From NCBI GenBank assembly GCA_964599655.1, contig CAZRGV010000118.1:1-19346 (forward strand): a DNA stretch of 19,346 nt, read 5' to 3'. The notes beneath the pieces were generated by a model that saw only the letters and a program-made list of their open reading frames with translations, had not been told where the DNA came from and searched no databases. Below, in pieces: positions 1-6,842 of this stretch (the stretch's first letter is position 1; every line of letters begins with the position of its first letter). This DNA is from CAZRGV01 sp964599655 (GTDB taxonomy: Bacteria; Planctomycetota; Planctomycetia; Isosphaerales; Isosphaeraceae). Made by a program: the position numbers and the translations under genes.

Positions 1-1739
1 GGTGAACGCCTCGTGCCCCGGCGTGTCGACGAAGGTGATCTTTTTCCCCTCGTACTCGATCTGGTAGGCGCCGATGTGCTGCGTGATGCCGCCCGTCTCG
101 GTATCGGCGACGCTGGTCTTGCGAATCCGGTCGAGCAGCGAGGTCTTGCCGTGGTCGACATGCCCCAGAATCGTGATCACCGGCGGGCGGGGTTCCAGTT
201 CGGCTTCGTCGATTTCCCGAGCTTCGAATGCTTCGAGAAGTTCATCCTCGGCCGTCCGCTCATAGACCACATTCANNNNNNNNNNNNNNNNNNNNNNNNN
301 NNNNNNNGGCCGTCTCGTCGTCGAGGCTGGAGTTGATGTTCACGCCGGGGCCGACGGTGAACATCAGCTTGCGGAGCAGGTCGGTGGCCTTGACGCCGAT
401 GGCCTCCGACAGCGTGCGAACCGTGATCGGCGGTTCGATCACGGCCTGGCTCTTGCGCGGGGCGATGAGGGCCTGACGCGCTCCCCCCTTATGCCGTCGA
501 GGTCCTCGGCTCCGGCGTCCTTCTTCTTCCCCTTCGAGCAGCGCGGAGGCGGGCACTGGGGAGGTCAGGCTCCGGCTTTCCTTGGCGCGTTCGGTGCNNN
601 NNNNNNNNNNNNNNNNNNNNNNNNNNNNNNNNNNNNNNNNNNNNNNNNNNNNNNNNNNNNNNNNNNNNNNNNNNNNNNNNNNNNNNNNNNNNNNNNNNNN
701 NNNNNNNNNNNNNNNNNNNNNNNNNNTGGCCACCCTTCGCGGTCGGGGCCTGTCCGCCCCGACCGACCAGAGGCGGCGGGGTCAGGCCGAGCTGACCACT
801 CCGGGCCATTTCCAGCAGTTGCGCGGGTGTGAACTTCTTGTCAGGCCGCTGCGTCTTACCCTCGGGCCCCGACGGGCGAGGCGCCTCGGGGCGTCGAGGC
901 GCCCCGGTCGGGGGCACCGCGGAGGCGACTGGCGGCAAGGGTCTGCCACCTCGGCCGCCGGTGGGCGCTTCTCGATCGCGACGAGGCCCTCCATCGCCCC
1001 CTTGAGTGGCCGACGAAGGCTCGGGGCGTCTCAACGGCGGCTGTGCCGCGCCAGGACGGGCCGCCAGCGGCTGCCTCGTGCCGGCCGGAGAGATATAGTC
1101 GCTCCTCTTCAAGGGCGCGGGGGAACCGGGGGGTGACGGAGCCTGGGCCGCCGGTCCTTGGGGTGGGGTCGGACTCGGCGCGGGAGCGTCGCCGGGTCGT
1201 CCGGGAGGCGCCTGCGGTGCGGCCCCTCGATCACGATGGGGTGTGTGGCCGGACAGGGGTCCGGCGGGCCGACCGGTCAGGGTGGAACCGTGTCGTGTGT
1301 GCCCCGCGAGAGGCGCGGGAGCGGGTCGAGTGGGGGCTCCAGCCGCCGGAGGAGGCGCCGCGGGAGGCTTCGCCATCGGCGGAGTGACGCCGCCGACCTT
1401 CAACGGTTGCGTCGGTTCCGTTGGACTCGGCGACGGCTCGGGGGCCGGTTTGCGCTGGGCGGGTGCTGGGGCTGTCGGGACGATGGCGGGCGTCTCCGGG
1501 CGGGTAGAGGGCGAGGGGCGAGGCGGGGACGGGGGAGCGGCGGCCGCAGGGGCGCTGGTGGAGGCGGTCGCGGGGCTCGACGGTCCTTCCACCATCTGCT
1601 TGATACGCTCGACCATCCCCTCATCCAGACTCGCCAAGGGACTGGGCTTGACGTCAAGCCCCTCCTGCTGGATTCGGTCGATGAGTTCTTGACTCTTCAA
1701 CCCAAGCTCTTTCGCCAACTCGTGGACACGTGTGGACAA
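1..1739 (-). CDS. infB: translation initiation factor IF-2, 5' part of gene
   Basis: IF-2 is the GTPase that places initiator tRNA on the 30S subunit. The protein starts with a small IF2_N-like helical domain (residues 1 to about 50, MSTRVHELAKELG). A very long proline/alanine-rich linker with many short P-A-P runs follows. A second IF2_N domain (PITVRTLSEAIGVKATDLL) lies at about 345-450, before the start of the G domain. The G domain shows G1 GHVDHGKT, the G2 stretch GGITQHIGAY and G3 DTPGHEAF, and then the gene leaves the window. The start is a TTG at 1739-1737, chosen because a perfect GGAGGAG lies 6 nt upstream (1746-1752) and the conserved N-domain begins there. Two N gaps (276-307, 598-726) fall inside, and the frame changes across each, so their stated lengths are not exact. 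The real gene is presumably intact. It lies 194 bp downstream of nusA in the usual nusA-infB order. The identity is certain. Confidence 0.96.
276..307. other. assembly gap (32 N) inside infB
   Basis: A run of 32 N. On the minus strand the sequence before it ends ...SSLDDETA. After it the IF-2 sequence resumes with NVVYERTAEDELLEAF in a different frame, so the true length of the missing piece is not the one shown. The missing residues belong to the linker between the second IF2_N domain and the G domain. Confidence 0.97.
598..726. other. assembly gap (129 N) inside infB
   Basis: A run of 129 N within the proline-rich linker of IF-2. The frame before the gap (ending ...APTAKGG) and the frame after it (starting TERAKESRSL) differ by one base. 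The 129-base length is therefore an estimate and not a multiple-of-three deletion in the gene. The low-complexity, high-GC linker is a likely cause of the assembly break. Confidence 0.97.
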
Positions 1740-1775
1740 AGGCGACTCCTCCTGTGGCGGCTCGGCGGAAGCTCC

Positions 1776-1820
1776 GGCACGAGCCGATCGGTATTGTGAT
1801 CTTCACCGACCGGTCGTGCC
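1776..1820 (-). promoter_or_regulatory. long stem-loop in the infB leader
   Basis: In the minus-strand RNA, GGCACGA-CCGGTCGGT pairs with ACCGATCGG-c-TCGTGCC. This gives a 16-bp stem with one bulged C, one G-U pair and a 12-nt loop. It ends 36 nt before the TTG start of infB and just upstream of its Shine-Dalgarno. No T-run follows, so it is not a typical intrinsic terminator. It could be an mRNA-stabilising or processing element, or a translational control element. The role is unknown. Confidence 0.6.
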
Positions 1821-1933
1821 AACCCCAGTTTCCGAGACCACCCGACCAACCCTCGTTTGGGGCTCACTGGCTCAGGAGGTCATTGCGGGAAGGCAAAAAA
1901 CGCGGCCGGAACACGGTGGGCCCATGCGGGGCC

Positions 1934-3592
1934 TCATGGTTGGTTCATATCCGTTTCTCGGTCGGAAGAACCCTCGTTCGAACCGTTCGAGACCGAGGGA
2001 AAGGTGGGCTCTATGGGGCGACTCGAACTCTGCGGTGTTTCCCGGGCTTCAATTTCCTGTTGCGTGGCGCCCGTTTCCACGGCATCGGTCACAATGCGCT
2101 CCGTCTCACTCTGATCGTCATCCGTCGGAGCATGCGTGATTTCATGTCCGATTTCCACGCGAGGCTCACCGGCCAGAGCAAGGTCTCGAAGGTCGGGCGC
2201 CTCCTCGGGCGACTCGGAACCGGTTTCCTCCGAGTCCTCCTCGGCCTCGGCAGGGGCGACCGCCGTCGCTTCGAACAGTTCGTCGGCAGTGGGCTTTTCG
2301 GTGGCACTCGGGCCGGGACCCTCGCGTTCGAAGAGTTCCGCGAGGGTCGGCGCTGGTTCCTTGGGCTCCTCGGCGCCCCCTTCGGCTCCGGGGGCAGCCT
2401 CGCCCGCGCCGGGCGGCCGCGCGCCCTTGCGACGAGGCATTTCCTCCGTTTGCTCTTCGGCAAGAACCTCGGCTCGGGCCACGATTTCGGTTGCTTGTTC
2501 TTCGCTGAGACCCTCGATTGTGTTCACCAGATCACTAATTTCCATCACCGAGAGGTCGTCGTAGCTCAGAATGCCCTGCTCCACCAGCCGCTCGGCAAGT
2601 TCGGCATCGACCCCTTCGATCTTGGTGAATGCTCCAACGGCTTTCTCGATCAGCTCGTCGAGCTCCTCACTGGTCATGATCTCGATGTCCCAGCCCACGA
2701 GCTTCGAAGCAAGCCGAACGTTCTGACCCCGACGCCCGATGGCCAGCGAGAGCTGATCTTCCCGCACCAGAACGATGGCGCGGCCCAGGAGGTTGCAGAG
2801 CATCACCTCGTCGATCTCGGCCGGTTGCAAGGCGTTCGGGATCAGCACCTGGAGCGCCTCGTTCCAGCGGACGATATCAATCCGCTCGCCACCGAGTTCA
2901 TCCACGATGTTCTTGATCCGCGTGCCGCGGACGCCAACGCAAGCTCCGACGGCATCGACCTTTGTGTCGATTGAACTGACGGCCACCTTGGTCCGGTAAC
3001 CGGCCTCTCTCGCGATCGCACGGATCGAGATGATCTGGTCGGCGATTTCGGGAATCTCGAGCTCGAAGAGCCGGCGGACGAAGTCCGCGTGGGTGCGGCT
3101 GAGGATGATCTTGACGCGCTGACCGACCTTGCGGACGTCGAGAATGATGGCTCGGACCCGTTCGCCCGGATGCAGGTCGTCTCCCGGAATCTGCTCACTT
3201 CGGGGCAGCAGGGCATCGGTCTTGCCGAGGTTGACGGTCACAGCCCCGCCCTCGAACCGCTGGACGGTGCCGGTGATCAGTTCCCCCTTCAGGCCCTCGA
3301 ACTCGTCGAAGAGGCTATCGCGTTCCGCCTCGCGGATCTTCTGAATGATGACCTGCTTGGCCGTTTGCGCGGCGATCCGGCCGAAGTCGGGAGGGTCGAC
3401 GGGCTGGCCGTCGGCGGTCACGCGCGGCTTGCCCGAGTCGGGATCGATCGAGACCTGGATTTCCTCGGCGTCCGGGTAGTGTTTCTTGGCCGCCGTGGCC
3501 AACGCCGACTCGATCCCTTCGAACAAGATCTCCTTGGGGATGTTCTTGTCCCTGTGGATGCTGTCGACGATGCGGACCAGATCAACACTCAT
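1934..3592 (-). CDS. nusA: transcription termination/antitermination factor NusA
   Basis: NusA binds RNA polymerase and nascent RNA to control pausing, termination and antitermination. The 552-residue product shows the family order. An N-terminal polymerase-binding domain (about 1-105, starting MSVDLVRIVDSIHRDKNI) is followed by an S1 domain (about 106-175, LITGTVQRFEGGAVTVNLG). Next come KH1 with the GVRGTRIKNI loop (about 220) and KH2 with IGRRGQNVRLA (about 310). A helix-hairpin-helix segment follows (about 350-420, KIEGVDAELAERLVEQGI). The last 130 or so residues are an acidic, alanine/proline-rich tail with no recognised domain. The ATG at 3592 has GGAGGAG 5 nt upstream (3598-3604) and matches the conserved family start; the open frame upstream of it is not NusA-like. 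infB follows, but no rimP precedes it, unlike the common rimP-nusA-infB order. The first gene upstream is the divergent fur. Confidence 0.97.
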   Translation of the reverse strand: MSVDLVRIVDSIHRDKNIPKEILFEGIESALATAAKKHYPDAEEIQVSIDPDSGKPRVTADGQPVDPPDFGRIAAQTAKQVIIQKIREAERDSLFDEFEGLKGELITGTVQRFEGGAVTVNLGKTDALLPRSEQIPGDDLHPGERVRAIILDVRKVGQRVKIILSRTHADFVRRLFELEIPEIADQIISIRAIAREAGYRTKVAVSSIDTKVDAVGACVGVRGTRIKNIVDELGGERIDIVRWNEALQVLIPNALQPAEIDEVMLCNLLGRAIVLVREDQLSLAIGRRGQNVRLASKLVGWDIEIMTSEELDELIEKAVGAFTKIEGVDAELAERLVEQGILSYDDLSVMEISDLVNTIEGLSEEQATEIVARAEVLAEEQTEEMPRRKGARPPGAGEAAPGAEGGAEEPKEPAPTLAELFEREGPGPSATEKPTADELFEATAVAPAEAEEDSEETGSESPEEAPDLRDLALAGEPRVEIGHEITHAPTDDDQSETERIVTDAVETGATQQEIEARETPQSSSRPIEPTFPSVSNGSNEGSSDRETDMNQP

Positions 3593-4029
3593 GACGGCTC
3601 CTCCGAGGCAAGCGGCGCGAACACGGCCTGTTGCGGTGGGCCCGAACCAGCGCCACGCCCGAGAAGGCGTGGTTCGGACCCGTCGCCGCGCGTCGGCGGA
3701 GGTCCGTGCGCGACGCCTCCTCGGGAATATCGAAACGACTCGCGCCTCCCCGGCGCCATTCGTCTCTAGATATCCGTTCCAGCCGCGAGGCGGCACTCCC
3801 GAAGGAAATGCAACTCCAGTGGTCAAAACGAGAAGAACGCTCTTGGTCTGGCGTTCCCCGCGCATGACCACCCGCCCAGTCGGCCCCAAGTCAGAAAGTA
3901 ACAAGCGGTTGACATCATTGTCAAGTGTCCGAACAATGGAGAAGGCGGGCCCAAGAACTTGCCCCGCGTTTTGAAAAAAAGACAGCTTAATCGTTCCGTT
4001 TTCGCCTGTTACGGAAAGTTTGCTCGCTG
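3593..4029. other. 437-bp divergent spacer between nusA and fur
   Basis: No credible gene is seen. The half next to nusA is GC-rich; its minus-strand frame stays open but has no NusA similarity or recognised domain. The half next to fur is AT-richer and holds the promoter and palindromes listed separately, then an A-run near 3974-3980. Transcription of both the nusA-infB and fur-tatD units must begin in or near this spacer. I could not identify a convincing promoter for nusA. Confidence 0.7.
3909..3937 (+). promoter_or_regulatory. sigma70-like promoter and palindromes upstream of fur
   Basis: TTGACA (3909-3914, perfect -35) is followed after 17 nt by AACAAT (3932-3937, 4/6 match to -10). Two inverted repeats overlap it: TTGACA-TCAT-TGTCAA (3909-3924), with perfect 6-bp arms, and ATTGT...ACAAT (3917-3921 and 3933-3937). 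The first embeds the -35 box, the second spans spacer and -10. This placement suits a repressor site, possibly for Fur itself. The repeat does not match the classical GATAATGATAATCATTATC Fur box, so binding is inference. The transcript leader would be about 85 nt. Confidence 0.55.
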
Positions 4030-4512
4030 ATGTCGTCGCACGCGATGGACCCGAGGACGCTCCGCTCGACGCTTGAAGCGGCCGGATTGCGCTGCACGAG
4101 ACAGCGGATGGCTGTCTTCGAACACCTCTATCGCGCCGAGCCTCACCACCCCACCGCCGAGGAGCTCTACCAGTCGGTCAAGAGCGAGGTCCCCAGCCTC
4201 AGCCTGGCCACGGTTTACAAGGCCCTCGACGCCCTGGAATCCTGCGGCCTGGTCAGCAAGCTGCCCGACGCCGACGGCTCGGCCCGCTATGATGCCCGAT
4301 CCGAGCGTCATTACCACCTCCGATGCCTCCGCTCCGGCCAGGTGCGCGACCTTCCCACGACCTATGACCCCGACTTGATCGCCCGGCTCGATCCCGACCT
4401 CTCGCAAAAGCTGAAGGATCAGGGGTTCCAGGTCACCGGTTACCGTCTCGAGCTGGTCGGCTATTTTGAAGATCAACCTCCGCGTCAACCCGACCCGAGC
4501 GAGCCGGAATAA
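4030..4512 (+). CDS. fur: Fur-family metal/peroxide-responsive transcriptional regulator
   Basis: A 160-residue Fur-superfamily repressor: a winged helix (about 10-90) followed by a dimerisation/metal-binding domain. Visible family marks are GLRCTRQRMAVFEHL (residues 19-33), HHPTAEELY (39-47), the recognition helix SLATVYKALDAL (58-69) and the metal-ligand strand ERHYHLRC (H94 and H96). The first CXXC of the usual structural zinc site is lost: position 102 is Ser after C99. No second CXXC exists near the C-terminus, so the Cys4 zinc site is absent, as in some Fur proteins. Whether it senses iron, zinc or peroxide cannot be decided here. The start at 4030 has a weak CGGAAAG upstream; ATG 4045 is an alternative. 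It ends 6 nt before tatD, so the two are probably cotranscribed. The specific symbol fur is a family label. Confidence 0.9.
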   Translation: MSSHAMDPRTLRSTLEAAGLRCTRQRMAVFEHLYRAEPHHPTAEELYQSVKSEVPSLSLATVYKALDALESCGLVSKLPDADGSARYDARSERHYHLRCLRSGQVRDLPTTYDPDLIARLDPDLSQKLKDQGFQVTGYRLELVGYFEDQPPRQPDPSEPE

Positions 4513-4518
4513 GCGACG

Positions 4519-5355
4519 ATGGATCCGTCCTCAACCGCTCCGAAAACGACCTCGGATCGTCTCTTTCCCTTGGTTGACACCCACGCCCATCTTGAGGACT
4601 CGCGCGTTTCGGTCCAGCTCGAGGAGGTTCTGGAGCGCGCCCGAGACGCCGGAGTGACCCAGATCCTCGGTGTCGGAACCACCGCCGAGGATAGCCTTCT
4701 GACCCTGGAGCTCGCCGAGCGGCACCCTGGCGTCTTCGCTGCCGTCGGCATCCAGCCGAACCTCGTCGCGTCGATCCGGGCCGGTGACTGGGGGAAGATC
4801 GTCGCGCTGGTCGACCATCCCAGAGTTGTGGCCGTTGGCGAGACTGGCCTCGACCGTTTTCGGGACACAACACCGTTCCACACCCAGCAAGATTACTTTG
4901 ACCGCCACCTCGACCTGGCCGAGGAAAAAAATCTCCCGGTGGTGATCCACTGCCGCAACTGCGAGATGGACATCGTGGAGCAGCTCTCGAGCCGAAAACG
5001 CCCGATTCGGGGTGTGCTGCATTCCTTCTCCGGCACGTGGGATCACGCCCAGGCCTTCCTTGAACTCGGTCTCGATATCTCCTTCGCCGGCATGGTCACC
5101 TTCGAAACCAAGAAACTCGATCCGCTCCGAGACGCCGCCGCGCGCGTTCCGCTCGACCGCCTCTTGGTCGAGACCGACACTCCCTACCTGAGCCCCCACC
5201 CTTACCGGGGCCAGTCAAACGAACCCGCTCGGGTCGCCCTCACGGCTGCCTTCCTGGCCAGGCTCCGGGGAATTGCTCCCGAGGCGCTCGCCCTCGCCAC
5301 GACCGCCAACGCTCGACGCCTCTTCTGCCTTCCCGACTCCGACGGCCTCGTCTGA
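4519..5355 (+). CDS. tatD: TatD-family metal-dependent hydrolase (DNase)
   Basis: A 278-residue TIM-barrel metallohydrolase of the TatD family, whose members are Mg2+/metal-dependent 3'-5' exonucleases implicated in DNA repair and DNA turnover. The metal-site motifs are in family order: DTHAHLE with H22 and H24, GETGLD with E108, VVIHCR with H144, HSFSG with H168, and ETDTPYLSP with D220. The length is close to the usual 260-270 plus a short N-terminal extension. One deviation is seen: the GIHPH-type motif reads GIQPN (Q79). It begins 6 nt after the fur stop codon and probably shares its transcript. A functional link to Fur is not evident from sequence. No terminator was recognised in the 223 bp after it. 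Confidence 0.93.
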   Translation: MDPSSTAPKTTSDRLFPLVDTHAHLEDSRVSVQLEEVLERARDAGVTQILGVGTTAEDSLLTLELAERHPGVFAAVGIQPNLVASIRAGDWGKIVALVDHPRVVAVGETGLDRFRDTTPFHTQQDYFDRHLDLAEEKNLPVVIHCRNCEMDIVEQLSSRKRPIRGVLHSFSGTWDHAQAFLELGLDISFAGMVTFETKKLDPLRDAAARVPLDRLLVETDTPYLSPHPYRGQSNEPARVALTAAFLARLRGIAPEALALATTANARRLFCLPDSDGLV

Positions 5356-5578
5356 CCACCTCGCCGTCAATCCGCCCTTCCTACTTCCCGAGCTTGCCTA
5401 ACCGATCCCTTGCTCCAGGTCGTTTTTCCGACTTTCTGAAATTCCTCAAGTCGCCAGGGTGTATAGTTCATTCAGGGCGAGATGGCGGCCATGGCCTCGG
5501 CCCCGCCGGCATTGCATTTGCCCTTCCCACGCAGGTCTCGCGTCGCTCGGCGCATTCGATAGACTGAGAGGCCCCTCC

Positions 5579-5836
5579 ATGAATTCGATCGACCTGATTA
5601 AGTCCGCCTTTCTTCTAGGAACCATCTCCTCACTTCAGATACTCGGCTTCTGGCTCGCCCTTCGAAGTGGAACCGCCAGCCTCCGAGGTGCCCGCCGCCT
5701 TCGGATCGCCTTCGAGAATCTCTCCAAGACCGTGTTGGTGCTGGTCGGCTGCCTGATTGGCCTGGCGGCGGTTCATGAGGNNNNNNNNNNNNNNNGATCG
5801 GTCTTCGCGTCTCCTGGTGAGTCACGAATGCCCTAG
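5579..5836 (+). CDS. small membrane protein of unknown function (contains gap)
   Basis: I do not recognise a family. The ATG at 5579 has GAGAGG about 8 nt upstream, and the coding sequence has an ordinary two-helix small membrane protein layout. A hydrophobic segment at about residues 8-27 (AFLLGTISSLQILGFWLAL) is followed by a basic loop rich in Arg (SLRGARRLRI). A second hydrophobic helix lies at about 49-64 (KTVLVLVGCLIGLAAV). The basic loop suggests both ends face out and the loop lies in the cytoplasm. A 15-N gap interrupts the gene at 5781-5795, so the C-terminal residues (SVFASPGESRMP) and the stop at 5836 hold only if the gap length is right. An intrinsic terminator starts 11 nt after the stop, which supports it being a real transcription unit. 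It could belong with tatD, 223 bp upstream. Confidence 0.6.
   Translation: MNSIDLIKSAFLLGTISSLQILGFWLALRSGTASLRGARRLRIAFENLSKTVLVLVGCLIGLAAVHEXXXXXXSVFASPGESRMP
5781..5795. other. assembly gap (15 N) inside the small membrane protein gene
   Basis: Fifteen N after a GGCGGTTCATGAGG context. The reading frame remains open if 15 is taken literally, but the true length cannot be judged. No adapter-like sequence longer than six bases was noticed beside it. Confidence 0.95.
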
Positions 5837-5847
5837 GTCGCCAGCGG

Positions 5848-5891
5848 CGCGGTGAGGCTCCGGTTTGTGAGCCTCGCCGCGTTCTTGTGTT
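5848..5891 (+). terminator. intrinsic terminator after the small membrane protein gene
   Basis: CGCGGTGAGGCTC (5848-5860) pairs with GAGCCTCGCCGCG (5869-5881), giving a 13-bp stem with one T-G wobble and an 8-nt loop. The T-rich tail TTCTTGTGTT follows. The tail is on the plus strand only. It also sits between convergent genes, so it may insulate queE, which ends at 5935. Confidence 0.75.
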
Positions 5892-5934
5892 GAGACCCGC
5901 GAAGATCGACGCGTCGCGAGGTGGTGGCCCCTCC

Positions 5935-6678
5935 TCAAACGCCCCGCGCTTCGGGTCCCCAGAGGAGCTTGTGAAGCTGAATCTGGAGCCGAACCGGAAG
6001 GCCCGACTCGAGAATCCAGGCCGCCAGGTCGGCGGGATCGACCTGTCCCGACGCCGGGGCAAAGAGCACCGGACACCGTTCGGTCAGGCGATGTCGCCTG
6101 ACACAATCGATCGCCCAGAGGAAGTCGTCCCGGTCGCAGACGACGAACTTGACCTCATCCTTCGGCATCAGCCGATCGAGGTTGGACCAGTCGTTGGCCC
6201 CGGCCTCGCCCGAGCCGGGGGTCTTCACATCGAGAATGATCCGAACCCGAGGATCGACCGGGCTCATGTCGATCGCCCCGCTGGTCTCCAGCAGGACGGT
6301 CCGCCCTGCGTCGGCCAGTCGGGTCATCAGCGGCAGGGCTTCCGGCTGGAGCAACGGCTCCCCTCCCGTCACCTCAACCAGCGAGTCGCCGAACGCGAGC
6401 ACCCGCTCGACCACATCCTCCAGCGCCAGGATCTCCCCTTGCTGGAACGCGTGGGGCGTATCGCAGTAGCCGCAACGGAGGTGGCAGGCCGTCAGTCGGA
6501 TGAACACGCAAGGCAGGCCGGCGTGAAGCCCCTCGCCCTGAAGGCTCCGGTAGATCTCATGAACGACCAACATCCCTGCCGGCTTGCCGAGCAGCGGCCT
6601 GAGGCGTCTCGAAAGGGGGCTGGGGCGCTCGGCGGGAGCAGGCGGGGCGTCGGTCGCGGCACTTGGTTCGGCATTCAT
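5935..6678 (-). CDS. queE: 7-carboxy-7-deazaguanine synthase QueE (radical SAM)
   Basis: QueE rearranges 6-carboxy-tetrahydropterin to 7-carboxy-7-deazaguanine, the ring-forming step on the way to preQ0 and queuosine. The core starts VVHEIYRSLQGEG (about 38-50). The radical-SAM cluster motif CHLRCGYC (C65, C69, C72; CX3CX2C) follows, then DTPHAF and TGGEP (104-108), and later VKTPGSG and VKFVV. The C-terminus ends QIQLHKLLWG, typical of the family. The start at 6678 gives 247 residues with a 35-residue low-complexity leader. A start at 6573, just before the core, is possible. The open frame reaches 6753, but that would begin directly after a terminator (6770-6820) and its codon use is poor. 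No other queuosine genes are present in the window, and no clear Shine-Dalgarno settles the start. Confidence 0.9.
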   Translation of the reverse strand: MNAEPSAATDAPPAPAERPSPLSRRLRPLLGKPAGMLVVHEIYRSLQGEGLHAGLPCVFIRLTACHLRCGYCDTPHAFQQGEILALEDVVERVLAFGDSLVEVTGGEPLLQPEALPLMTRLADAGRTVLLETSGAIDMSPVDPRVRIILDVKTPGSGEAGANDWSNLDRLMPKDEVKFVVCDRDDFLWAIDCVRRHRLTERCPVLFAPASGQVDPADLAAWILESGLPVRLQIQLHKLLWGPEARGV

Positions 6679-6769
6679 GAAGGGCTCGATCGGGTCGGTC
6701 CTGTCGCGGAAGGGTCTCGGACTTGGCGGCCTTCGGAATGGTCCGACTTCCATTCTACGCTAGGCCCGG

Positions 6770-6820
6770 AAAAAATTCCGAGGCGAGCACGGCCGATCCT
6801 CCGCGCTCGCCTCGCGAATT
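6770..6820 (-). terminator. intrinsic terminator after the TPR-redoxin gene
   Basis: On the minus strand CGAGGCGAGC (6814-6805) pairs perfectly with GCTCGCCTCG (6788-6779) across a 16-nt loop. The stem extends through AATTC/GAATT with one bulge. It is followed directly by a run of six T (complement of 6770-6775). It begins 23 nt after the stop at 6843. This is a canonical rho-independent terminator, and it implies that queE downstream has its own promoter. Confidence 0.85.
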
Positions 6821-6842
6821 CCCAAAACCCGGAAAACGACGA

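Noticed and set aside
3593..3904. Open frame extending nusA upstream by about 104 codons
   Set aside because: The extension has no NusA similarity, the family start MSVDLV at 3592 has a perfect GGAGGAG, and GC-rich DNA leaves frames open by chance.
3909..3924. Classical Fur box
   Set aside because: The palindrome does not fit GATAATGATAATCATTATC; only a non-classical operator can be suggested.
3896..3924. Divergent promoter for nusA using the same palindrome
   Set aside because: The mirrored TTGACA is followed at 17 nt by TTACTT, a poor -10 match.
5437..5467. Promoter before the small membrane protein gene (TATAGT at 5462)
   Set aside because: No acceptable -35 box at a suitable distance was found.
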